Shown piece by piece: positions 12,365 through 22,602 of a stretch of DNA of 64,000 nt (its first letter is position 1; each line of letters starts with the position of its first letter). The notes under the pieces are model-generated. The model made no database searches. It was not told the origin of the DNA and saw nothing but the letters and a program-made list of their open reading frames with translations. Position numbers and translations under genes: made by a program. This DNA comes from Leptodontidium sp. MPI-SDFR-AT-0119 (lineage: Eukaryota > Ascomycota > Leotiomycetes > Helotiales > Leptodontidiaceae): assembly GCA_020726505.1 (NCBI GenBank), contig JAHLEZ010000019.1, positions 1,240,001-1,304,000 on the forward strand. The letters are read 5' to 3'.

Positions 12365-14413
12365 GCCAGGAGGGGACGAAGGATGTGAAAGAGCACATTA
12401 CGCTGATAGAGATTTCAAAGTGCTAGAATGAATTCAGGATATTTCTCGTCCCTCTCAGTATATCTGAGTCACCACGAACCGGAAAATCAAGCCGTAACTT
12501 CAAAGCAGGTCCCTGGCAAGGGAAAGAAACCTAACTTTTTCCATCACACATTCCGAGATCCCGAACGTGTTCAAAAACTTGAACACAAGAAGCTTCGAGT
12601 ATGTTAAGAGTCTTAAAGTGGCATGTTCAGACACTCGGGATTTGCTCTGACAGTGGACAGGGTTTTGGGAAGATCACCCCTTTGTACTGTACCTAGTCAA
12701 ACAAGCGAGGAAGATGAGTGATACAAATACGACAAACAAGTAAGTAAATGAACCTCGGACGTCCGGGATGTAAAAGTAAGATATGGTAATCATTAGTTTG
12801 TAGGTAAATCGTGTCTTTGAAATCTTGCTCATCTCCTTATGTCAATACTGTAGACGAAGCAATTCTGCTCCTGTCAGGAGAGGCGGACCGATAAGCATTA
12901 AGCGACAGAATTAGGGGGTGTTTGCAGTTGAACTCGTTGCAATCACCACATGCCAGAGACGACCCCCTAAAACAAGCCTGCATCAAACCTGCATCAAGCC
13001 TGCAGTCAACATCAAATGCAATCCCGTACCGTACCGTCCCCATCCTTCCGCATATCCGGTTTTATGATTCGGGAAGGTGGAATAACCTCATCTCAACAAG
13101 AGGAGACTCACCACCTGGATGGGTCTTTCAATTTCACATTTTTCTTCTGCTCCACAGAGCACACGGTGAGAATGGCTCGAGTCAGCGTATGGATCTGTAA
13201 GTAGGGAGAAACCGGTACCGGGCAAGACTCGGGATTGAGTTTCGTAGGGTTTTGAAGGGAAGGGCAGGGCAGTCATGGAGGTTTAGAGTTGAGGCATCTC
13301 GTCAGAGCTTATTCTTATCTCGTCATCGTCACCACTTTTTGTCCTTCGGTGCATTATCGGGCCCTGCGACGCGATAAGGGATGTGGATATTGGGATAGTG
13401 GGAGAAGGGGGTGGGTGGATAATGGTGTTTGTTGATGATTGTTGACCGCTCTCGCTTTATGGTAGCTGTCAAAACAAGCAAAACAGCTAACCTGTATGGT
13501 CAATACCTAGGTACTAGGTATATAGCAGTAATCAACCCATCAGTAAACCGCAAGCAATTGCAATGCAGTCAGAGGTACAATAAATCTACGAAGCTGCAGC
13601 TAGTAGGGTATGGCGTGAGCCTCAGAGTTACTGCAACCACACCATCACACCACGGTCTGCCCTGTCCTCCTGTCCTGTCTGTCTGAATAATCCTTGATGA
13701 GTCAAGATGGAGCATATTCTATATATTTCTAGACTTATTAGACTATGGTGTTTATAACAATTTCATTCCATTTTTCTTCAATTCATTCCACTTCTACTCA
13801 TACAATACCAGCATCACCCTTCCCCCACGGTGGATCCACGTGGTCCTGTTGTTCCCATCCAGCCATCCCCTCTCTCTTGCACCATCGTCAATTAGACTTA
13901 GTCCGATACACGGGCATCTGATCCTGGAACTAAGACTAAGACATCGACATACGACTCGACAACAAGACTCCATTGCCCCCCAAAGGGAGATCAGATCTCT
14001 TTCCTTCTCTTCTCTCCTCTCCTCACCGAGTCTCGGTATATTCTGCCTTCAAACATAACTTCGCCCTCCTCTCCTCTCACCGAGTCCAGCCATCATTCAA
14101 CAAACGCCCTTCAACACGCCCAGTCAACACTTGCACAACCGCGCCACGCCCCGATAAGGGGAACCGACGATCCAAGCTAGGCCTGGATAGTCGCACGACC
14201 TCAACTCTCCGCTCCTCTCGTGCATCTATCTGTACAGGTGTACTTCCTGCACAGGTTCAAGATTCCATACAGCCTACTGTATTGGGATATATCTTCACAG
14301 ACTAAAGTCTAATTAATCAGATTCCTTTGCATCTACTCTCTTGAACCTCTCTTTGTTCGGGCCACATCTCGACATCCATCCATCTACACCCACCCCCACC
14401 ACCATCCATCAAC
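12365..14413. other. Non-coding 2.0 kb
   Basis: Downstream of the transferase gene and upstream of the 577-residue gene. The last ~600 bp are pyrimidine-rich and likely promoter plus leader. It contains the palindrome at 13504. No gene recognised. Confidence 0.55.
13504..13513. promoter_or_regulatory. TACCTAGGTA palindrome, copy 1
   Basis: Exact 10-bp palindrome about 0.9 kb upstream of the 14414 start codon. It is immediately followed by a partial second copy (CTAGGTA). The same 10-mer occurs at three other upstream regions in this window. A regulatory role is inferred from that recurrence only. Confidence 0.35.
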
Positions 14414-16147
14414 ATGGCCTTCCGCCAACCTACCTTCCACGCTCCTCAACGCGTATATACCGCTCCGGCAGAGACATCAGCACGAACCCAAACACCTCTC
14501 CAAACCGCTCAACATAATATCGCCGACTCCCAAGAATGGATCCTCTTCTCCCCCTCCGCAGCCTCTACCACCGACCGCGGCTACACGACCTCGACCGCAC
14601 GAACGCGCACGGCGGGCCGTTCGCGGATAAGTGATTTCGGGAGTCTAGATACCGCGGCGAGGAGTTACGATTACGAAGAGGGGTCGGAAGAGGCTATTGA
14701 CGAGGAGGATGGAGAGCTGGATAGTCTCGATAGCCATCTCCACGAATTCAGGGCCGAGCCGAGCGTATACAGGGAGAGTCAACGAGGCGAAGCGAGTGGG
14801 ACTGTCCTGCCTACTCATGATGGATTGGGGAGTTTCCGCCTCGATCAGACCGCCATGGGAGAGGATGTGCAGGAACACTTGTATGCGTTCGAGAGGTACA
14901 ATCCAAGGAGGGTCAAGAGACGGAGGGAGAGTCTTGAGATTGGGATATTAGAGGAGGGGGAACGCGCCGCAGAGGCAGAGAGGACGAGGAGGATTGAGAT
15001 GTGGAGGATGGAGCAGAGTCGATTGCTGGCGGATGAGATTCAGAAGGAGACGAGGAGGAGGAAACAGAGTATGAGTAGCGAGAGGAGGGCAGTATTGGGG
15101 GATAAGGACGAGGATGCAGCTACGCTCAGCAATGTGGACGAGACTCCGGATGAAGAGAGTGATAGTTTCTGGAACAGGATCACCAAGAGGGTTATTCGAG
15201 ATCTGATGGGTATCGATGACGATTTACTGGCTATCATATTTGGAGAGTCCTTACCCGGAGACGAGGATCTATCAACGACGCCCCCAGCCTCACAAAGCAT
15301 CATCCAAACGAAGAAATACGACGAGTCCTCGTGGGAACATCGTCTGTTAGAGCGAGTTGCCCAAGAACTCGGCATTCTCGTCAGCCAATTATCTGATCAT
15401 CCAGGTGCATTCTCAACCTACCTCCGTTCTCAACAAACACCTCTCCCCTACGCCGGCCTCCCAGTCATCCCCGAGACTCGAGACCACACCCTCGAAGCAT
15501 CCACCCAGACACAGAACATGCCTCAATTCCATCCCACCATCCAAACACAAACACCAGCAATACCCATCCCAACTACATCTCTCGCTTCCCCTTCACAAGA
15601 CGAAGATGCCACCCCGCGAGCAAACAATCCTCTCCACCAAACCCCGACACTCACCCGTGAAGAATGGGAGCGTGACCTAGACATCAAAATGGTCTTCCGC
15701 TACCTCCGCTCGCGCTTCACATCAAAATTCAAATCCCAACCAAAGGCACCCTCCATACATGACTTCGCTACCTCGTCAGGCACATCGCATCTAGCTACAG
15801 CCAGTACAGCAGACACAGCTGCCCGCGCTGCACGCGTGAGACAGCACCACCCCCTCGTCACGAGACAGAGCTCCACCGGCGAACGGAGACGCAGTATCGA
15901 GCGACGTACCTGGCGGGCCAGCGTACCCGGTGGTGCAAGTCCTGGCGCTGTTGGTGTTGGTGTTGGTGTCGGGATGGGCATCAGAAGGGGAAGTAGCAGT
16001 TGTGCGAGTGAAAGGCTAAGCGTCAATGGCCGCGTGAGGAATTCTGGGAGCAGTCGTCATTACTGGGATTTTGGAGCCCAGAATAGCGTGGGTAGTGGTA
16101 GTTTGATTGCTAGTACTGGTGGGATGGGGAGTTGGGGGGAGGTTTAG
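14414..16147 (+). CDS. Unknown acidic/serine-rich protein, 577 residues
   Basis: Single-exon frame from an ATG in good context (CAACATGG) to TAG at 16145. I do not recognise a domain with confidence. An early SQEWILFSPS motif (about residue 38) resembles the start of many unnamed ascomycete proteins. Residues ~75-120 are strongly acidic. Residues ~145-225 are highly charged and probably a long helix or coiled coil (YNPRRVKRRRESLE, later ERTRRIEMWRMEQSRLLADE). A second ordered block (NRITKRVIRDLMGIDDDLLA, then LLERVAQELGILVSQLS) is amphipathic. The tail is basic and Ser/Gly-rich with a short GV repeat. No signal peptide or membrane segment. Likely an intracellular scaffold or regulator, but this is only a guess from composition. 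Confidence 0.75.
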   Translation: MAFRQPTFHAPQRVYTAPAETSARTQTPLQTAQHNIADSQEWILFSPSAASTTDRGYTTSTARTRTAGRSRISDFGSLDTAARSYDYEEGSEEAIDEEDGELDSLDSHLHEFRAEPSVYRESQRGEASGTVLPTHDGLGSFRLDQTAMGEDVQEHLYAFERYNPRRVKRRRESLEIGILEEGERAAEAERTRRIEMWRMEQSRLLADEIQKETRRRKQSMSSERRAVLGDKDEDAATLSNVDETPDEESDSFWNRITKRVIRDLMGIDDDLLAIIFGESLPGDEDLSTTPPASQSIIQTKKYDESSWEHRLLERVAQELGILVSQLSDHPGAFSTYLRSQQTPLPYAGLPVIPETRDHTLEASTQTQNMPQFHPTIQTQTPAIPIPTTSLASPSQDEDATPRANNPLHQTPTLTREEWERDLDIKMVFRYLRSRFTSKFKSQPKAPSIHDFATSSGTSHLATASTADTAARAARVRQHHPLVTRQSSTGERRRSIERRTWRASVPGGASPGAVGVGVGVGMGIRRGSSSCASERLSVNGRVRNSGSSRHYWDFGAQNSVGSGSLIASTGGMGSWGEV

Positions 16148-18866
16148 ATGGTAGATAGTTGTCGGCAACGGCAGGCGGACAGACGAGATCGACTTTTCTC
16201 AGGTAGAGGGATGGGTTAGAGGGTTGAGGAGACGGGTACATGGAAACAAGGGTACATGGCGAGAAGGGTAGATGGCTGAACGAATTGATGCATGCATGAG
16301 CGGCGATGTACGATGATATGATGAGATGGAGCATCTGGATGGTAGCATGTTAGATTTTCGGCGTATATAGCACATTACTTGGGATTTAATTTGGGTCTGG
16401 GTTTGGGTTTGGGTTTGGGTTTGCATCTCAAAGCGGATACTCAATTCAGCATTCAGCATTCGGCATTAGCAGGCAATATATTCTCTCTTCTCGTTCATAC
16501 AAATCTTTTACTATATCATCCTCTGCATTCTTGCCTCTCTCAGGAAAGCCTCTCATACATATATGAGACTTATTCTTTCCATTTTGGCTCGGGATATTGG
16601 GCAGGCAAAGCGTGCATAGGGCAAGGGATATCAGATTATGTTCATTTACCACACTGCCTGGTCGTGTGTTGTATATAGGTACCTAGAGCTCAGCTGTGGA
16701 TGAGGCTTCGAGTTACTAGGAAACGAAACGGGTTTAGCAATGATACCAAGATTTTGACATATACATGCATACATTACCTACTTCTCCCCATGTTCTAAGA
16801 AAGGCTAGTTACCTACGGACCTCTGTTTACAGAGTGATTAAAGAAGTAGATAGGAGGAGGGTAGACGATATTACAAACACCGATCTAGTGTTGAGACTAC
16901 GGTAATGCTGTTTACTTTTGAGGCCACCTCGCCTAGCGAAGAAGAATCTGGCCGGGGAGAGGTACCGATCGATGTTCTGTTCCTTAGTTGCCATATTTTA
17001 AATATTGGGTCCGCTGCGTTGAATCATATGTGTGCGTCTCTTATCAAACAGAACGGAAAGCTTTCAACTCATGAAGCTTTACAGAAGTTGCCCTGGTATA
17101 TTCCAAGTAGGACCAGGTTTGCGAAGGAAGACATCCCACCATCAACCACAGCTTGATTTCGAACACACTCCAAGAATAGCTTGGGATACTATCAAGAAGA
17201 ATTATATTGAGAGAGAAAACCTCCAAGCTTTTAAGATACCTTGGCGTGTACGGGGTTCAGAATCGATTGAGAGTCCTGTGCATTTCTCGTTAACTTTGCT
17301 GGGATGGTCCACCAGGTCTCAATATCTTTACATCTTTAATGAGTTGAGCTGCCCAGGTAAGCCGACGAACAAGACTCGGCTGAGTACCTACCCACAGAAC
17401 TTGAACCTGCACCTCTCTCTCCTGCATATGGCACTTTAAAAACATGGTACCCAGCATCTATGGAGATTCTGGGGAATGCCTGCTTGTCACACGATCATCT
17501 GACCCTCACCCTCACACAAATGTCCTGTTTCCGTCCCGCATGAAGCACGTTATATTACCCTCCAAACGGCATCAAGTTCAACACACACAAATTCCTCCAA
17601 GTGATCAAGATCGGGAAGTATTGCTGCCCAATTCTCACGCATTTTTCCAATTCAACCTCGAGGGGAGTTAGAAGGAAGGAAAGGGAAGTAAAGTAAATAC
17701 CTCAAGAGCAACACGGCTCGCTAACCCATCCCTGTGCAGTGGTTATTTGTGTTCCTTCCACTCTCTCATCCCCCCCGCTGATCATCCATCTAGAAATACC
17801 ACTCACTCTTCTTCCAAGATTTCTCGATCTCAATGCATCCAGCCATCATCCAACCCGTCCCGTCCATCGAAATCCCCGGTTTCTTCCTCTCCAGCATTTC
17901 TCCCTCCCCTGTCCCACGTAAATAATTCCCACACCCAAAGTCGAAGACGGACGACAGGCTGAATAATAGCGTGTTTACCCCACGCTCGGCTCCTCGATCG
18001 GATGATCTCCATCTGCGTTCTTACTCGTGGAAAAACTTCACTCCCTGCACTTCGCTCCCCTGCGCTCGTCTTCCCTGCCCCCCTGCGACGCCTCGGTGCA
18101 TTTCATCGGCTTTCGAACGACAACGCCTGGTTCTGCACTCTACCCCTCCATACATGCCCTCCATCCAACAACACAACAGACAGTTCTTTTCTTTCATCGT
18201 GATCGATCCCATGCAGAGAGATGTGTCCGGTGGGGCTTTAGTCAGGGAGGCTTTTCCACTTTCTGTTTCTGCACTTTCTAGTAGAAAGTTTCTACTCCTT
18301 TTGTCAAGGCTCGAAAGGGTAATACATCCCACTACTATTCAACGTCCAGTCCCATTCGGTCCCTCGCCGATATATCGCCCGCATTCCGAGTGCTGGACTT
18401 GCTTAGTTTCAAGCCTGACCAGACGAATGGCGGGGACTAGATGTAACTTCACACACAGGCAAGTCATATCCAGAGTCCTCGGAATAATAGCATACGGGAA
18501 CCCCCACTGCTCAAGAGTCAAGACCCCCCAGGCAAGGAGCAACCGTGTTGTGGGCTCGGGATCCGGGATATTTATTGAAAATGGAAATGCAACTGAGCTG
18601 AGGCTGCGGAGGTGAGCTAGGTTGGCCATCACTTATATGTATGCTGTGATCCCCATCGCTTCTTTCCTCTCGGTGCTGCTGTTTTCTGCGTTTCTTTAGA
18701 CAAAATACTTCGGTACATTGTAACTTTCAACTTCTTGCTCGACTTTCCTCTGTCCTGTCATTGGCATTGAGTAATCTTCTCCTCCTCTCCATCTCGCTCG
18801 GTACTTTACCTACCTACCTACTAAACACTCAAATCCTCCTCACGAACACCCTCCCCAACCTTCAAA
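16148..18866. other. Non-coding 2.7 kb
   Basis: 3' flank of the unknown gene and upstream region of the DapA-family gene. It has a short hexamer repeat at 16391, a TAGGTACCTA palindrome at 16676-16685 (a permuted form of the one at 13504) and CT-rich tracts at 17740-18200. Open frames here look non-coding. Confidence 0.55.
16391..16423. repeat. GGGTTT hexamer repeat
   Basis: About five GGGTTT/GGGTCT units in a row. It is not the fungal telomere unit TTAGGG, so a telomere origin is not supported. Confidence 0.8.
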
Positions 18867-19862
18867 ATGTCCCCCTCAACAAACGGTACCAGCAATGGCC
18901 ACTCCTCCACCCCCTCCACCCGCCGCCCTCTCCTCCCAGGAATCTATGCCCCGACAATGACCTTCTTCGACCCCGAAACTGAAGACCTCGACATCCCCTC
19001 CATCAAACGCCACGCCATCCGCCTCGCGGAAGCTGGTCTCGTTGGCCTCGTAACAATGGGCTCTAACGGCGAAGCAGTCCACCTCTCCTCCGCAGAACGC
19101 ACAGCCGTCACAGCCGCCACGCGAGAAGCCCTGGATTCCGCTGGCTTCACAAATATTCCCATCATAGTCGGCGCCACAGAGGGCTCAGTCCGCGGTACCA
19201 TTGCCCTGATACAAGAAAGTGAGAAGGCTGGCGGCGAATATGTCTTGCTCCTCCCGCCCTCTTATTTCCGCGGCTTGATGGACGAGGAGGCCGTGTACAA
19301 CTACTTTATCGCCGTAGCAGACGGCTCGCCCCTTCCAATCATCCTATACAACTACCCCGGCGCAGTAGCAGGCATTGATATGGACTCCGACCTCCTCATC
19401 CGTCTAGCCAAGCACCCAAACATCGTAGGAACCAAATTCACATGCGGTAACACTGGAAAGCTCACCCGTGTGGCTCTGGCTACCGATGCGAAGACCCCCT
19501 TCAGCGAGGGAAGCGGATACATGGCATTCGGAGGCATGTGCGATTTCACAGCGCAGACTCTCGTCTCGGGCGGTTCGGGCATCATCGCAGGCGGTGCAAA
19601 CGTTATGCCTAAAACCTGCGTTAAGATCTGGGACCTGTACACGGCTGGTAAGCGGGATGAGGCCTTCGCTATGCAGAAGGTCCTCAGTAAAGGCGATTGG
19701 GTCTTGACCAAGGCTGCGATTGCGGGTACCAAGAGCGCTATCCAGAGTTACTATGGATATGGCGGGTACCCAAGAAGACCACTCAAGAGGTTAGATGAGT
19801 TCAAGACGCAGGGGATCAAGGATGGCGTTGCGGAGGTTATGAAGTTGGAATTGAGTTTGTAG
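18867..19862 (+). CDS. DapA/N-acetylneuraminate lyase-family aldolase
   Basis: Single exon, 331 residues, ATG in a good context (TCAAAATGTC). Class I aldolase of the dihydrodipicolinate synthase superfamily, a TIM barrel that forms a Schiff base with a 2-oxo acid. Seen: the early PGIYAPTMTFFDP strand, the 2-oxo-acid-binding GSNGEAVHLSSAER loop near residues 65-78, catalytic tyrosine Y161 in LYNYPGAVAG, and Schiff-base lysine K190 in NIVGTKFTCGN. Fungi make lysine by the aminoadipate route, so true dihydrodipicolinate synthesis is unlikely. Fungal members include L-threo-3-deoxy-hexulosonate aldolase of pectin (galacturonate) catabolism and 4-hydroxy-2-oxoglutarate aldolase-like enzymes. Which one this is cannot be told from sequence by eye. 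The N-terminal ~22 residues are disordered and no signal peptide is seen, so it is probably cytosolic. Confidence 0.9.
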   Translation: MSPSTNGTSNGHSSTPSTRRPLLPGIYAPTMTFFDPETEDLDIPSIKRHAIRLAEAGLVGLVTMGSNGEAVHLSSAERTAVTAATREALDSAGFTNIPIIVGATEGSVRGTIALIQESEKAGGEYVLLLPPSYFRGLMDEEAVYNYFIAVADGSPLPIILYNYPGAVAGIDMDSDLLIRLAKHPNIVGTKFTCGNTGKLTRVALATDAKTPFSEGSGYMAFGGMCDFTAQTLVSGGSGIIAGGANVMPKTCVKIWDLYTAGKRDEAFAMQKVLSKGDWVLTKAAIAGTKSAIQSYYGYGGYPRRPLKRLDEFKTQGIKDGVAEVMKLELSL

Positions 19863-21008
19863 GTGCGTGCTGGGGTTAAGCGAGGGAATAGGGGTAGAGG
19901 AGGAGGTGCATTATGGTGGTTGTTTGTGATGATTTTTTTGGTGCATGGTTGGAGCAAATTTTTTTTTTGCCATTGGCTATGAATATAGATGAAATTTGTT
20001 TATATTTGGTGTTTGAGTGGAACTAAATTTTGGTATCTCGTCTTCATTATCTTCACTCTCATTTGCATTTGAATGCGTATTCGGCGATGATTTCGGAGCT
20101 CGAGGCTCACAGATGTAAATGTCGCAACCAAATTGGACAGTGATGTAAGTTCCGAGGATCAATGAGGACATTCTTTAATCCAGATAGAGCACGGGAGGAG
20201 GCTTGGGGGAGGATGGTTGGAGTTCCAACGGGACGATAATGGGTACAGGATATATCACATGTTGGACTCTTACTCATCTCAACTATCATGTTCCAAATTC
20301 ACTTTAGAACGTACAATTCCTTTGATATATTTATCGCACCTTCTTAGAGAAAACACCGGTGACTTTGAATAGGTACTAAACTATAGATGTGGCGGATGTA
20401 GTAAAAAGAGCCAATGTTGGTTTCGCTTCGCCGAAGTCGAATTTGGCCGGCCTCGTGGTGTTCCTTATGTTCTACAAGTTGGATTTCAGACCAAGAAAAG
20501 ACTCGATGGGGGGTTTTTTTTGGCGATCCTTTTCACCGGCTTTGATAGAAGAATTAAATTGTGTTGGACTTTTGAAAATTGGTAGTGGTGGCAAGCATCC
20601 CTCAACCCGAAGTCATCTGCTGGTGATGTTTACATGACATTCGCTCGTGGTTCCGTAGAATTTTAAGACTAACCTAGTTGCATCTACCCAGATAATAAAA
20701 ACTACAAATTCCAAAAATATATCAAACCCTTAAGGGTATTTTTTGTTTCAACCCCAAATTACCCTTCAAAAAATCCCGCAGTATCTCATTGAGCTTCCAC
20801 AAAATCCCCAAATCAAAGTCCGGCAATATCCACCGACCCGCCCACCGCCTCCGTTTCCAGCTAGACCGAGAAAGCGAAGCGTTCCAATTCTTCCCGGTCC
20901 ATCAAGCTCATCACCTCACTTCCAATTCCCCATCACCAATTGACGACTCCACGTACTCCTCGACGCCGGGAAAGGAAAGGAAAATCATCACAATCCACCT
21001 CCCTCACG
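19863..21008. other. Non-coding 1.1 kb
   Basis: 3' flank of the aldolase gene, AT-rich middle, then a C-rich leader before the ATP synthase subunit gene. No gene recognised. Confidence 0.55.
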
Positions 21009-21842
21009 ATGTCTCTCCCACTCACACGCAGCGCCGTCCGCGGCGCCGCCAAGCTGCGCACGCCAGCTACCCGCCGCTTCGAATCAACAGCTTCCAAGGC
21101 CACCGAGGCAGCAAAGGATACGGCTTCCAAGGCTACCGAGACCGCAAACGAGTACAAGAGTAAGGCGACTGAGGGATTGAGTAGAGTTACATCTGCGGCT
21201 GGTCCTGCTATCTCCGGTGCGGCGAAGGGGTTGGGTAATGCGCTGGGGAAGATTGGTGGGAGGACTGGGAAGGTGATTGCGTTTGTTGAGCGTGAGTACC
21301 TTTTTCTTTGGAGGAAAAGCTGGATTGGGAGTTTAGATTGAAGAGGAGAGGTCATGGTGATGGTTCAAAGAGCAGAGGGGAGCTCAATTGATGGATCTGA
21401 AGCTAATGCCGATGTTCACAGGCCAAATCCCACCAACGGTTTACTACGCCCGCGTCGGAATGGAGCTCTCAAAGCTAGTATTCATGGGAAGACAGATGAC
21501 TCCTCCGTAAGTCCCATCAACCCCCGGCTTTCCCTCCCTTCAAGACCCCTCAGCTAACCCCAACTGCTCCAAATCAGACCAATGTCAACCTTCCAATCCT
21601 ACTTCCAGCGCGTCCTCAAATCCGTCCGCAACCCCAACGCCCTCCTGAACAGCGCCGAATCGACGGCCGCGAACGCCGCATCAAAGCCAACAAGCGTCCT
21701 GCAATCATTCCGCGATCTCAACAGGGAGAAGGTCGTTGCTGGCGCGGTTATCGGTGCGGAGTTGCTTGGGTTCTTTACTGTTGGTGAGATGGTCGGCAGA
21801 ATGAAGATTGTAGGGTATAGAGGCGAGACCGCTCATCATTAG
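21009..21842 (+). CDS. ATP20: Mitochondrial F1Fo ATP synthase subunit g
   Basis: Three exons, 21009-21291, 21422-21506 and 21578-21842 (phases 1 and 2), give 210 residues. Subunit g sits in the Fo membrane part and helps dimerise the ATP synthase, shaping cristae. The N terminus is a basic, Ala/Ser/Arg-rich mitochondrial presequence (RSAVRGAAKLRTPATRRF). It is followed by an Ala/Thr/Lys-rich repeat with two near-identical TASKATE units. Joining exons 2 and 3 yields QIPPTVYYARVGMELSKLVF and MSTFQSYFQ, the conserved core of the family. The C-terminal membrane helix contains a GxxxG-like motif (GAELLGFFTVGEMVGRMKIV) characteristic of Atp20. The intron placements restore all family blocks in one frame. 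It is convergent with the Doa1-like gene. Confidence 0.93.
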
Positions 21843-22602
21843 ATGGGATCAGAAATGCAGATGAGGGGATGGGATATGGTTTCGGGCGGATGGGTGGGAT
21901 GGATATGGTTGGTATTGTGGCTGGGTGGGGAGCAGAGGAGAGGAGCGATGCTGTGGAAGGAGATACAGTTGCATGGCATGGATCGACGATACTATGCATG
22001 CAACGCCTTTTTCTTTGTCTGTACATCAATCAATACACAGCAGCATAATAGAATGTTCGAGTACATATTGAAGCAGGATCGTTCCGTTCGTCGTGTTGTC
22101 CGTGCCTTAAGAAAAGGTATTTTTTTGACTATTGAGTCAAACATGACTGACTGGCTGTGTTGATCCAATTTGCTGGACCTTCGATTCGAAATCCCATCCC
22201 CCGGCAGTGCTTGAGAGAGTTATTCTAGCCACCTAGCTAGTGATCCGACTGCACTGTTCTGCTTTCCTATGTGGAACATTTCGTGACCATAACATGGGTT
22301 ATAAGTGCAAACAAAGCTGGGTCGGGAAAGTACCTAACTTGTTGATCATAGCAGCGACTTTGACCAGTGGAACCCGCTTCTGCATGTGCTGCTTCATGTG
22401 TTGTTCATATAACGATGTTCCGTTCTTCGTTTAATTTCTATGTAAAGAGGATGCCATGCTCGCAATGTTTTACACGTCTCCACGCTTCCATTACACAAGC
22501 ATGCTATGGAAATGTATCACAGTTTTGCTTGCTCTAATTTGTCCTCCATGGTTCGTTTCCCATCCACGGATCTGATTTATTCCCAGTTCATGCTCAGTAG
22601 CC
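21843..22602. other. Non-coding 0.76 kb between convergent genes
   Basis: 3' UTRs and terminators of the subunit g and Doa1-like genes; no gene seen. Confidence 0.6.

Noticed and set aside
16391..16423. Interstitial telomere
   Set aside because: The unit is GGGTTT, not TTAGGG, and the run is only about 33 bp.
16905..17671. Chain of plus-strand frames as a possible gene
   Set aside because: No family motif, no plausible splice chain and irregular composition.
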